From contig CAYQAJ010000072.1 of NCBI GenBank assembly GCA_964415245.1, forward strand, positions 1 to 19,438: DNA of 19,438 nt. Direction: 5' to 3'. Below the pieces are notes generated by a model. That model saw nothing but the letters and a program-made list of their open reading frames with translations. It made no database searches and was not told where the DNA came from. Shown here in pieces: positions 1 through 8,335 of the stretch (positions are counted from its first letter, which is position 1; the number at the start of each line of letters is the position of its first letter). This DNA is from CAYQAJ01 sp964415245. Lineage in GTDB: Bacteria; Planctomycetota; Planctomycetia; Pirellulales; Pirellulaceae. The translations under genes and the position numbers were made by a program.

Positions 1-1
1 A

Positions 2-820
2 CACGCGCAGGGGCTGGTCCATCGCGACGTGAAGCCCGGCAACATCCTGCTGGAAAAAGGCGTCGAGCGGGCGTACCTCACCGACTTCGGCTTGGCGCGC
101 GCTTCGGACGACGCGAGTCTCACGCACACGGGCGTCGTAGCTGGCACGCCGCACTACATGTCGCCGGAACAAGCGGACGGCCGCCCGTTGGATCATCGCT
201 CGGACCTGTTCAGCCTGGGCGCGGTGCTGTACTTCATGGCGACGGGGCATCCGCCGTTTCGGGCCGATCGGCCGATGGCGGTGCTCAAGCGCATCTGCCA
301 CGACGGGCACCGGCCGGCGTGCCAGTGCAACGCCGAAGTGCCCGAGGCGCTGTCGGCGATCATCGACCGTTTGCTGGAGAAGGACCCGAATCGACGGCTG
401 GCCACGGCGGGCGATTTGCAGCAGGCGCTGGCGCAGGTGCTGTCGGACGTGCAGCGCGGCAAGCTGGGCCGACCGCGGCGGTCGGTGCGGTTCACGCGCA
501 GCATATGGATCGGCGCGTCGGCAGCGGCGGTGATTGTATTGGTAGCGATCGCACTGATTGCGCGTCCCTGGTTTACGAATTCGCGCAACGACGGCGATTC
601 AGCGGGCACTACCGCAGGAACGACGGACGGCGGCCTCACCGACGCGAGAGCCGACGACGCGCAATCGGCTTTCGACGAGCTGATGGCCGTCGATCCCAGC
701 CCCACGGCACAAGCGGCGGAGGAGCTGGAAGCCTTGTCGGGCAGCGTCGAATCACTCGAAACCTATCCTTATCCCTTTCCGGAATCAAATACCAAGGAGC
801 CGAACTATGAGGCCCAGTAG
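2..820 (+). CDS. Membrane-anchored Hanks-type serine/threonine protein kinase, 5'-truncated by window edge
   Basis: Only the C-terminal part is present; the frame is open to the window edge, so the N-lobe and the ATP-binding lysine lie outside. The visible part begins just before the catalytic loop HRDVKPGN (bases 20-43), followed by the Mg-binding DFG (TDFGLAR), the activation-segment end GTPHYMSPEQ and the C-lobe SDLFSLGAVLYFMATG. This is a complete active-kinase signature: the catalytic Asp and the Asn are both there. After the kinase domain come an Arg-rich stretch and one hydrophobic helix (IWIGASAAAVIVLVAIALIA, about bases 506-565). A short, Gly/Thr/Asp-rich tail of about 80 residues follows, presumably extracytoplasmic. 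There are no PASTA or WD40 repeats. The stop overlaps the start of the next gene by 14 bp, so the two are almost certainly co-transcribed and translationally coupled. The substrate is unknown. Confidence 0.93.
   Translation, partial: HAQGLVHRDVKPGNILLEKGVERAYLTDFGLARASDDASLTHTGVVAGTPHYMSPEQADGRPLDHRSDLFSLGAVLYFMATGHPPFRADRPMAVLKRICHDGHRPACQCNAEVPEALSAIIDRLLEKDPNRRLATAGDLQQALAQVLSDVQRGKLGRPRRSVRFTRSIWIGASAAAVIVLVAIALIARPWFTNSRNDGDSAGTTAGTTDGGLTDARADDAQSAFDELMAVDPSPTAQAAEELEALSGSVESLETYPYPFPESNTKEPNYEAQ
794..799 (+). promoter_or_regulatory. Ribosome binding site AAGGAG that fixes the start of the modular protein
   Basis: AAGGAG lies 7 nt upstream of the ATG at 807, inside the kinase coding sequence. 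It favours the ATG at 807 over the in-frame ATG at 825. It also implies a 14-bp gene overlap with the kinase. Confidence 0.75.
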
Positions 821-3800
821 AACCATGCTCTTTCGGACCATTGCGACGTGCGCGTTGGTCTTGCCGAGTGCCTGGCTGATCAACTCAGCCTGGTCACAAG
901 CACCAGGCATCGCCGAACCCGGCGCGGCGGCGTCCGCGGTCGACGAAAAGCCGGCAGCCGAAACGGCGCCTGCGGGAGCTCAAGCGCTACCGGCCGATCC
1001 CGGCGCCTCGGGCAATCCGTTTGCTCCGGGTGGCGCGTCGACCCCACACACGGAGTCTGCGCCGGGCGGTGTTGTACCCGGCGCAAACTTTGGGCCCGCG
1101 CGTGTGGCGGAGCCGGCGGTGAACGGTGAGATTGCCATCTATCGGCTCGCGAATGCTTCGGCCGAGAGCATCGTGAAAATCCTGGAGAAGCAGTTTCCTG
1201 GCGACGCAAACATCGCCGTGGATGCCCGGACGAATGTGCTCATCGTGCGGGCGCCTGCCGACACGCAACACGAAATCGAGGCGCTGATTGAGGCGTTGGA
1301 CCGCGCGGCTGCCGATGCCGACAAGGCTGCTCCCGCCGAAGATGCGTCGAGCGGTCGAGGCGGCGGGGGCGGTTTCCGCTTTGGGCCGTCCGGCGGACTC
1401 GGGGGCCCCAGCACGGGAGGAGGGGCTTCCCGCACGAACGATTCCAGCGGGCGCGAGGCGCAATCCACGGTCGTGTATCCAATCGACGATGCCGATGCCG
1501 ATGTGGATGCCATCGTGGCGTCGCTGGTCAATCAGTACGGCGGAAGGGCAGATATTCGGCGGCATGAAGAGCTTAAGGCTGTCGTCGTCTCCGCTCCGCC
1601 GGAGATGCAGCGTGAGATTCGCGGAATGATCATGATGCAAGTTGCTCAGCAAGTTGCTCAGCGATCGCGTTCGACGCGGCGCAATCGCGACGACTCTTCG
1701 TCGAGCGGCTTTGGACCGTCCGACCGACGGACCGTCATGTATCCGATTCGCGACATGAGTGCCGCGCAGTTCGCAACGCTTCTGCAGAAGCAGTTACGCG
1801 GAAATGCGGAAATCCGCGTCAATGACCGTACGAATGGTGTTGTTGTCACGGCATCGGAGGATACGCACAACGAGATTCGCCAAATCATTCAGCTCCTCGA
1901 GCAGCTCGGGCAACGGAATGCCGAGGAAGGAGCGAAGCCGCCGCGGCCCTACGGGAACCTGGCCGAAATGTACGGTTTCGGGAGCGCAGGCACGCCAAGC
2001 GGCTACCTGGGCGCAATGGGAGCTGCTCAGCAAGCGGCCAGCAAGCGCATGGACGCCGCCGTTGCAACCTTGCAGAGCGCCAAGACGGACGACGAGAAAC
2101 AGGCCGCCAAGGATACCCTGCGGCAAACGCTCGTCGAAATCTTCACCGCCGACATGCAGGCCCGCGAGAAGGCGGTGAAGGAAATCGAATCCCGGATCGG
2201 AGAACTTCGCAAGCAGTACGAGGCGCGGCAGAAGGTGAAGGACGAAATCATCGAGCTGCAGCTCAAAGTGCTGGAGAACGAAGCGGCCGGTCTGGGATTT
2301 CCCGCCGCGTCCGCAAGCGGAGGCCAGCCCCGAACCATGCCTCGTGGGGGCGGGAGCTACGACCCGCCTACGTCCGGCAGCGGGTTCCGTATTCAGCCCG
2401 GTACCGGCACGACTTTGCCGCAGACTGGCGGAAGGCCGAACGTGTCCATCAACGAGGTCATCGGCCAGCAACTGCAAAACGTGTATCGCCACTCGGGCAT
2501 CGACGCGACTGGATCTCCTCAGGAGGAGGCCGACTCGCTGCAAGAGAAGGGCCGTCTCGTCGTATCGCCCGATCACAAGCTGTACGCGTACGTATATGAC
2601 GATCCGGCTAATTCATCGGGCCCGGCGCAAATCCGGCTGTGCGCGGTCGTCACCGGCGAAGTGATCGTCTCGGCCGAAGCGGACCGGCCCGTGGGCAAGC
2701 TCGAATACACCGAAGAGGGAATCTTCACCCGCGAGGCGAACGGACTGCTCAACTTCCGGTTGCCTTTGCAATTGAGCTCGGTCGGGGCGGGGCCGTTCAA
2801 TCAAACGACATCCGACGGCGGTACGGACGCCAGATCAGTGGAGACGCGCCTGCGCCGTCTGCTCAAGGAGGGGCATTTCGTGGTTTCGCCGGATGCGAAG
2901 TGGTACGCCTACGTGGAGACGATACCGCCAACCGGCTCCCCGGAGTTTCTCACGCCGGAAGCGACGGACATTCGGGTTTGCAACGTGGCAACCGGGAAGT
3001 TTGTCGCCCTGTACAGGGCCAATTCGCCCGTGGGCGAACTGCGGTTCACGAGCCTTGACGCGGAAAACTTTGGCGTGGAAGCGCGCGAAGCGGACGGAAC
3101 GTGGAAACTTTGTATTCAATTGTCGAAGCGAACCGGTCCCGAGGGACGCGTGTATGAACCCCAAACGATCCCCGAGCCGAAATCCGGCGGCGGCGCGGAT
3201 GCAGGCGGCGGGGAGACGACGCCCACCACCGCGCTGCCGCCATCGGCACCAAGCGGCACAGCATCGGCCGCGTCGTCCGCCAATGTCCTGGGCGATTACA
3301 AATTGCTCAACGATCAGTACATCCAGGCTAAGACTTGGTTGCTGAATGCCGAGGGACGCGCCCGTGAAAGGCTTGCAGAGCTCAGAAAAGCGTACCCCGA
3401 CTTAACCGACGAGGAAAACAAGAAGAAGAATCCAGGAGCATGGGAATCCCTCGCTCGAATGCAAAGAGGATATGAACAAGTCCAACGGATGTACCAATTG
3501 AAAATGCAACTTTTGGAGATCGACGTACAGGCCGCCGAAAGTGCCCTCGCGCTGGCTCAGAGAAGTTACGATCGCGTCAGGGCACTGCACGAAGAAGCCG
3601 TAGTATCGGCGAACGAGTTGGATGAGCAACTTGTCGCGTTGGAAACGGCACAACTCGACCTTCAGCGCGCCAAGACCGTGTACGACTTGTTCCGTTCGAT
3701 CGCCGAAGAAGCCGAGGAAGCCGGCGATGCTGCGGAGGCCACGGGTGAGGACACGAGAACCGGCGCAGAGGCCGAAGGCGAAGAGGAAACGCGCGGCGCA

Positions 3801-4231
3801 TTGCCTCCCGATGGTGCCACGTCATCTCTCACGCCCGAATCGATCCGCGAGCAACGCGCGAAAATGCGCGAGCTACTGGAAGCAAAGTGGGTCTGCGTTG
3901 AAGCCGCGGCAGACGGCAAGGCGCTCGACACGAGCGAGGTGGCCCGTTGGGAGCTGGAATTTGACTTTCACGACGACTCGGCCACCGTCAGCTACGTCGG
4001 CGAGGACCTGAAGCGCGTCGAGACCAGCGGCAACGTTACGCTCGACCCGCAAACCAGCCCGCCGCGGTTCTTCGTCGAGGTCAAGCTCTCCGATTGGCAG
4101 GACCCCTCGCGGTTGTCGGGCCCGGCCATCGTCGATCGCGGCCGCCTGGAGATGGTGAATCACGGCACGCCTATCACGCTGGGTCGCCAGTTTGATCGGC
4201 CGCCGACCGTGTTCGAGTTCCGGCGCTTGGC
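807..4231 (+). CDS. Large exported modular protein: three secretin-N-like repeats, duplicated beta module, adaptor-like coiled coil, TIGR03067-like end (3' end in gap)
   Basis: 1141 codons are readable before the assembly gap. Residues 1-30 form a Sec signal peptide (SAWLINSAWS, then QAPG), followed by a Pro/Ala/Gly linker. Three related modules of about 55 residues (about 110-165, 222-275 and 310-367) have the NolW/secretin-N pattern. Each opens with a short beta strand (IYRLAN, VYPIDD, MYPIRD), then a helix, then a strand like RTNVLIVRAP or RTNGVVVTAS, then a second helix. No secretin beta-barrel follows. Residues 405-495 are helical. Residues 580-655 and 688-774 are a duplicated beta-rich module (VVSPD-K-YAYV ... 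IR-C-V-TG ... PVG-L). Residues 830-970 are a long coiled coil with an adaptor-hairpin-like turn (ALHEEAVVSANELDEQLVAL). Residues 1015-1141 match the planctomycete TIGR03067 pattern, ending RPPTVFEFRRL, so few residues are probably missing. It overlaps the upstream kinase gene and may be its partner or target. The overall function is unknown. Confidence 0.88.
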
Positions 4232-4331
4232 NNNNNNNNNNNNNNNNNNNNNNNNNNNNNNNNNNNNNNNNNNNNNNNNNNNNNNNNNNNNNNNNNNNNN
4301 NNNNNNNNNNNNNNNNNNNNNNNNNNNNNNN
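4232..4331. other. Assembly gap (100 N)
   Basis: Exactly 100 N, the usual placeholder for a scaffold gap of unknown or estimated size. The 3' ends of two convergent genes fall into it. Any reading frame drawn across it, on either strand, is an artefact. Confidence 0.99.
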
Positions 4332-5233
4332 AGTCCGTCTTCCTCCGTTTCCAGCACCGTGGCCACGGGTCCCACTTCGCGGACTGTGCCCTCGTAGTGG
4401 CCCACCACCACGCGGTCGCCGGCGTGCAGCCGCTGACGCACGTAGTAGCCCGAAAGGATTCCGGCCATCACCTCGCGTCCTCCCAATCCGAAGCTCAGAC
4501 CCAGTGCCAGCGCCACCGCGCCGAACACGATCAGAATGGCGTAGTTGAGCAGTTCGAACTTAATCTCAAGCTGCTCGAAAGCGGCGATGAAGGTCATCAA
4601 CGCCAGCACCCAGTAGCAGCCACTGGCCAACTGCTGGGCGTAGGAGATTCCCACGCGATCGGCGCTGGTGGCAATCACGCCGCGGAGGAACGTGGCCAAC
4701 AGCAGCCCGACCACCACCATCACGGTGGCCACGAGCAGCTTGGGAATGTAGGCCACGACTTTCTCAATCGCGCCGGTCACGGCTGGCAAGCTGAGAATAT
4801 CGCACGCCGCGACCAGGAACACGAGCATCAGCAGCCAGAACACGATCGTGCCCACGATCTGCGGCACGGTTCGCTGGATGCCCACTTGCTGCATCGAGCC
4901 CCCGACTCCGCTCCGCTCGGCGGCCTTCTGCAAACCCAAGCGGTTCGACAGGGCGGTGACCGCCTTGGCCACCAACCGCGCAACGATATAGCCCAGCACG
5001 AGCACCAGCACGGCACCGATGATCTTGGGGAGAATTTCGGCTCCCTGCTCGGCCAGCGTGCGGAAGCTGTTGGTCAGCGCCGTGGTCAGCTCCGACGCCG
5101 TTTCCGTGATTCCGTTGACGGCCGAGCTGCCAGCCTCGTTGGCGCCGTTGGCAAGCTGAGTGGCGCCATCGGTGGCCTCGGTCGCACCGTCGGCCGCCAG
5201 GGCCACAACGCCCGTCAATGTGTAGAGTGACAT
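4332..5233 (-). CDS. Mechanosensitive ion channel of the MscS family, C-terminus lost in the gap
   Basis: This is an inner-membrane channel that would open under membrane tension on osmotic downshock. 300 codons are readable. After an Ala/Thr/Gly-rich N-terminus of about 65 residues come hydrophobic helices at about 68-92, 124-146, 160-185, 203-222 and 229-250. The first ones resemble the 'conserved TM helix' repeats that precede many MscS domains. The pore helix and start of the MscS beta domain are clear: LALGLSFGLGGREVMAGILS, then RLHAGDRVVVGHYEGTVREV. The sequence stops at ETEEDG, just where the family normally has a stretch like 'G..v.iPN', so the missing part falls in the gap. The ATG at 5233 is chosen over an upstream in-frame start at 5278 because AAGGAG sits 6 nt before it. 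It converges on the large modular gene and lies 77 bp downstream of a small membrane protein gene on the same strand. Confidence 0.9.
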
Positions 5234-5239
5234 AACTCG

Positions 5240-5245
5240 CTCCTT
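5240..5245 (-). promoter_or_regulatory. Ribosome binding site AAGGAG deciding the MscS-family start
   Basis: On the minus strand AAGGAG stands 6 nt before the ATG at 5233. This makes the longer reading from 5278 unlikely. Confidence 0.75.
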
Positions 5246-5310
5246 GTACTTACAAATGGGGGTCTGGGTGTCAGGCAATCAACGCCAGGGATGAAACACT
5301 AAGGAATGAA

Positions 5311-5643
5311 TCAGTCCGTTTCGGGACCGTCGTCGGCTGAATGTTCCTCGTCGTCACGAACTGTGCCTTGCGAATCGGGCCGCGATCGGCCGCGCTCGTT
5401 ACTTTCGGTGCTTGCGGCGCGCGTCGCCGACCTGCCCGTTAGAGCAAACACCAGGCTCTTCGCGCATTCGGCCAGTGCCGGCACAAAGTGGAGGATTGCA
5501 AACGGCAGTGCCCGCAGTGATACGTCGGCCACATGCGCTCCCAACAATCTCGCATTGAGCCGCTGGTGCACGCTGCGGTCGAAGTCCTGGGGCATCGCGG
5601 GGACTTCGATTTCGGCAAGTTGCTGCAATAGGTCAGTTGCCAT
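5311..5643 (-). CDS. Small single-helix protein downstream of the ECF sigma factor, possible sigma regulator
   Basis: 110 codons from the ATG at 5643. The N-terminus is soluble and helical (MATDLLQQLAEIEVPAMPQ), followed by the motif FDRSVHQRLNARLL. A hydrophobic segment (about residues 44-71, LRALPFAILHFVPALAE ... LVFALTG) could be one membrane helix. The tail is hydrophilic, rich in Ser, Arg, Asp and Glu. I recall similar short proteins with an FD..xH.RLN motif and one helix directly downstream of ECF sigma genes in planctomycetes, but cannot verify that here. The position, 173 bp after the sigma stop and on the same strand, suggests an accessory or anti-sigma-like role. There is no zinc-finger anti-sigma motif (HxxxCxxC). 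The ribosome binding site is weak (AAGG). An in-frame extension to 5694 would run into the repeat element and is less likely. Confidence 0.65.
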   Translation of the reverse strand: MATDLLQQLAEIEVPAMPQDFDRSVHQRLNARLLGAHVADVSLRALPFAILHFVPALAECAKSLVFALTGRSATRAASTESNERGRSRPDSQGTVRDDEEHSADDGPETD

Positions 5644-5675
5644 CGCTTCGCCTTGTTTTGGCCCGTGTTGTGGCC

Positions 5676-5760
5676 GGTCTCCCGACCGAGCCACTTCGGC
5701 CGACCGCAGGTCTCAATCTGGGAGACCTCTCGGTCGCTGCATCGGCGGGGTCGGGAGACC
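5676..5760. repeat. Nested inverted repeats between sigma factor and small membrane protein
   Basis: The outer arms are a perfect 12-bp inverted repeat: GGTCTCCCGACC at 5676-5687 and GGTCGGGAGACC at 5749-5760. Inside lies a second, independent hairpin. CGACCG (5701-5706) pairs with CGGTCG (5731-5736), and AGGTCTC (5708-5714) pairs with GAGACCT (5722-5728), around a 7-nt loop with a 1/2-nt internal bulge. The element begins 32 bp upstream of the small gene's start and would fold in the transcript leader. It could be a dispersed palindromic element or a regulatory RNA structure. There is no U-tract for a classical terminator. Confidence 0.75.
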
Positions 5761-5812
5761 CGCGCCGAACGGGTTCCGACCCGCGCCGAACGGGTTCAGA
5801 CCCGCGCCGAAC
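5757..5812. repeat. 21-bp tandem repeat, about 2.7 copies
   Basis: The 20-nt core GACCCGCGCCGAACGGGTTC occurs at 5757-5776 and 5778-5797, and its first 14 nt recur at 5799-5812. One variable base separates the copies, giving a 21-bp period. It abuts the right arm of the nested inverted repeats and ends 4 bp before the sigma-factor stop codon. Confidence 0.85.
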
Positions 5813-5816
5813 TTAT

Positions 5817-6467
5817 TCACTCCGCCTCGCCGCCAAATTGATGTTCGGGGAATCGTTCCTTCAATTTGTCCCGCGCCCGGGAGACGCGCATCTTGCACGC
5901 GCTCACGCCCAGCTCGAACATCTCCGCCAGCTCGTCGTACGCGTATCCTTCCGCGTACTTGAGGATCAACATGGCCCGGTCTTCGTCGTCCAACGTGTCG
6001 AGCATCTGCGCCAGGTCGATCGACATGGCGGCTCGCACCTCGCCGCCGCGACTGGCGACGGGCGCCTGTTCGCGGGCCGCCGTCTCTCGCCGCTGCCGTC
6101 GTTGTCGCGAGCGTCGAATCGACAGGCACGTGCGCAGTGCGATGCCATACAACCACGTCGTGTATTTGCTTTGGCCCGAGTATCGGGCACGGTGGAAGAA
6201 CAGCCGGACGAACACTTCCTGCGCCGCATCGTTGGCGTCTTCCGCGTTACTCAGCAGCCGGAAGCAAATCCGCCACACGCGCTGCCGATGGCGCTCCAAG
6301 AGCGCGACGAAGGCGGGTCCGTCGGAGCCCTCCCTGGCCGCCTCCGCTGCCAGTTGCTCGTCGGTCAGCTCGGAAATATCCAATTGCGGTACCCACCATC
6401 GACCGTCGTCGTACCAGCAAGGAATTACCGGCGGGATCGGGGTTATCTGACTGGTTGCATCCTGCAC
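5817..6467 (-). CDS. RNA polymerase sigma factor, sigma-70 family, ECF subfamily
   Basis: A cytoplasmic transcription initiation factor of 216 codons. Region 2 is clear at about residues 52-118: FVALLERHRQRVWRICFRLL, then DAAQEVFVRLF (region 2.2), then YTTWLYGIALRTCLSIRR (2.3/2.4). Region 4 is at about 148-206: LDTLDDEDRAMLILKYAEGY, then YDELAEMFELGVSACKMRVS and ARDKLKER, a helix-turn-helix with the usual spacing. The N-terminus carries about 50 extra residues, including an aromatic patch (CWYDDGRWW), ahead of region 2. The GTG at 6467 is the first possible start after an in-frame TAA. AAGGGG lies only 1 nt before it, so a later start (such as the TTG inside VPQLDIS) is possible. A small membrane-type protein follows downstream. 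Confidence 0.93.
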   Translation of the reverse strand: MQDATSQITPIPPVIPCWYDDGRWWVPQLDISELTDEQLAAEAAREGSDGPAFVALLERHRQRVWRICFRLLSNAEDANDAAQEVFVRLFFHRARYSGQSKYTTWLYGIALRTCLSIRRSRQRRQRRETAAREQAPVASRGGEVRAAMSIDLAQMLDTLDDEDRAMLILKYAEGYAYDELAEMFELGVSACKMRVSRARDKLKERFPEHQFGGEAE

Positions 6468-6627
6468 ACCCCTTGAGTAGCCGGTGCCGCCGTATCGGTC
6501 ACCCTGCGAAAGCCGACGCTCGTCCGCCGGCGCACTAACATCCCTGCTCGTAGAGCTTTACGTTCGCCGCGGAGGGCCTGATGCCACGAAAGTTCGGTGG
6601 CATGTCGGCCTGCTCGAGCGTAACTAA

Positions 6628-6774
6628 CTACTTGGCAGCCGCGTAGTTGTAGAGCAGCCAGCCCAATTGGGAAAAGAGCAAGCTGTTGCGCTGTTCCACC
6701 GCCTGCCTACGCGCGAGTTCAGCTCGTTTTCGGTTGCCGTCCGTCACTGGGCCGATATATAAATGAGCGTGCAT
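6628..6774 (-). CDS. Possible 48-residue hypothetical protein divergent from the DUF1501 gene
   Basis: The ORF runs from the ATG at 6774 to the TAG at 6628-6630. Its composition is protein-like: a basic, helical middle (NRKRAELARRQAVEQRNS) then an aromatic/hydrophobic end (LLFSQLGWLLYNYAAAK). No convincing ribosome binding site is visible, and I do not recognise a family. An AT-rich stretch (GATATATAAATG, 6754-6765) lies inside its start region and could equally be promoter sequence for the plus-strand gene. The remainder of 6468-6828 holds nothing else I can support. Confidence 0.3.
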   Translation of the reverse strand: MHAHLYIGPVTDGNRKRAELARRQAVEQRNSLLFSQLGWLLYNYAAAK

Positions 6775-6828
6775 GTGTTGTCCGCGCGGTGAGTGCGACC
6801 GTTTCCGCGCGCACGATGGGGCTACGTA

Positions 6829-8214
6829 ATGACCGCACCCTGGAATCCGCATCGAACGTGCCGTCAGTTCCGCCGGCTCGATCAACTCGACCGCCGCGCC
6901 TTTCTGCGCTTCGGCGCGATCGGCGCCGCGGGGCTCACGCTCGCGCAGCTCTTGCGGCATGAGGCGCATGCGCGACCGCAAGGCGGTGGCAAGGATCGCA
7001 ATTCGGTCATCATCCTCTGGATGCGCGGCGGGCCCAGCCACATCGACATGTGGGACCCCAAACCGCATGCCCCTGCCGAAATCCGCGGCGACTTCGGCAC
7101 CATCGACACAAGCGTCCCCGGCATTCAGCTAACCGACATGCTCCCACGCTGCGCCGCGGCGATGGACAAGTGGTCGATCATTCGCAGCTTGTACCACAAC
7201 GACGCTGGCCACTCGTCGGGTGATCAGATTTGCTTCACCGGCTATCCCGCGGGGCGCAACCCCGACGAAAACGTACATCCAAGCTGCGGCTCGATCGTGG
7301 CCGAACAATTGGGGCACACCACGCCACAGTTGCCTCCGTACGTGATGATCCCCCGCATGGTGCCCGGCACCGACGCAGCCTATCTCGGCGCCGCCTGCCG
7401 GCCGTTTGAAACAGGGGCCGACCCGGCCAATCCCGGTCCGTTTCGTTTGCCCGACTTCAGCATGCCGAACGGGCTCACGGTTGATCGGCTGGGCAATCGC
7501 CGCGAACTGTTGGGGAGTCTCGATCGCCTACAGCGCGACCTCGACCAGACCGGGCAGATGGGCGCGCTCGACCGCTTCGGCCAGAAGGCGTGGGACATCG
7601 TCACGTCGCCCGAGGCGCAGAAGGCGTTTGATCTCGACAGCGAGCCCGATTCGGTTCGCCAGCGCTATGGGCTGATGCCGGCATTCGACCCGATGGCCTC
7701 GGATCGCTGCGGCGCGCCGAACTGGAGCCAACGGATGCTGCTGGCGCGGCGACTGGTCGAGGCGGGCGTGCGATTGGTCACCGTCGATCTGCGGTGGTGG
7801 GACACGCACGTGAAGGGCTTCGAGTCGCTGCGGCTCGGGTTCCTACCGCGATTCGACCTGGCGTACACGGCGCTGATCGAGGACCTCGAACAGCGGGGCC
7901 TCATGGATTCAACACTGGTCGTTGCGTGGGGCGAGTTCGGCCGCACGCCGCGAGTGAACAACAACGCTGGGCGCGACCACTATCCCAACGTGTTCAGCGC
8001 CGCAATCTGCGGTGGCGGCGTGCAAGGCGGCCGCGTGGTGGGCAGCTCCGACGCGCAAGGCGCATTCCCCAAGGACAATCCCAAGACGCCGCAAGACGTG
8101 TTGGCCACGATCTACCGCCACGTCGGCGTCGACACCGAGCGGCACTATCTCGACACATCGGGCCGCCCCATCGCCGTACTCCCCAGCGGCGAGCCGATTG
8201 ACGAGTTGTTCTGA
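6829..8214 (+). CDS. DUF1501 family protein, Tat-exported
   Basis: 461 codons. The N-terminus carries a twin-arginine signal (RRAFLRFGAIGAAGLTLAQL, residues 22-41), so it is probably exported folded. The body is typical of DUF1501, a family related to the alkaline phosphatase/sulfatase fold: VIILWMRGGPSHIDMWDPKP (60-79), then GDQICFTGYP, LLARRLVEAGVRLVTVD, WWDTHVKGF, VVAWGEFGRTPRVNN and GRDHYPNVFSAAICGGG. In planctomycetes DUF1501 genes often follow a DUF1549/DUF1553 cytochrome-like gene; no such partner is present here, so this copy is solitary. The ATG at 6829 is preferred, with GGGG 7 nt upstream and the Tat motif correctly near the N-terminus. An upstream in-frame GTG at 6793 would add 12 residues. 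The reaction is unknown. Confidence 0.92.
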   Translation: MTAPWNPHRTCRQFRRLDQLDRRAFLRFGAIGAAGLTLAQLLRHEAHARPQGGGKDRNSVIILWMRGGPSHIDMWDPKPHAPAEIRGDFGTIDTSVPGIQLTDMLPRCAAAMDKWSIIRSLYHNDAGHSSGDQICFTGYPAGRNPDENVHPSCGSIVAEQLGHTTPQLPPYVMIPRMVPGTDAAYLGAACRPFETGADPANPGPFRLPDFSMPNGLTVDRLGNRRELLGSLDRLQRDLDQTGQMGALDRFGQKAWDIVTSPEAQKAFDLDSEPDSVRQRYGLMPAFDPMASDRCGAPNWSQRMLLARRLVEAGVRLVTVDLRWWDTHVKGFESLRLGFLPRFDLAYTALIEDLEQRGLMDSTLVVAWGEFGRTPRVNNNAGRDHYPNVFSAAICGGGVQGGRVVGSSDAQGAFPKDNPKTPQDVLATIYRHVGVDTERHYLDTSGRPIAVLPSGEPIDELF

Positions 8215-8267
8215 GCGCGCCCTTAGCGAGACTCTGGAATCGTGGCGGCGCCGACAACGCGCCGGGG

Positions 8268-8273
8268 TATAAT
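8268..8273 (+). promoter_or_regulatory. Candidate -10 box TATAAT for the toxin-antitoxin operon
   Basis: A perfect TATAAT lies 62 bp upstream of the DUF433 start, in otherwise GC-rich sequence. No good -35 hexamer is seen at 16-18 bp spacing. It is the likeliest promoter element for the two following genes. Confidence 0.5.
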
Positions 8274-8335
8274 ATCCTCAGGTATCAGTGCATGCGTTGT
8301 GTCGAAATTGCGATGCTTCGGCGATTGAGGTCAGA

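Noticed and set aside
1794..2576. Minus-strand 260-codon open frame inside the modular protein gene
   Set aside because: Shadow of a GC-rich gene; the plus strand has clear domains and a supported start.
4332..4397. Plus-strand reading continuing the large modular protein across the N gap
   Set aside because: The frame is arbitrary across unknown bases, and this stretch is the antisense of the clear MscS domain.
4397..5230. Long plus-strand open frame opposite the MscS gene
   Set aside because: It is His/Gln/Gly-rich, typical of antisense of a GC-rich membrane protein gene, with no recognisable domain.
5637..6476. Plus-strand 279-codon open frame opposite the sigma factor
   Set aside because: Antisense of clear sigma-70 regions 2 and 4; it also crosses the tandem repeat, which explains the repeated DPRRTGS.
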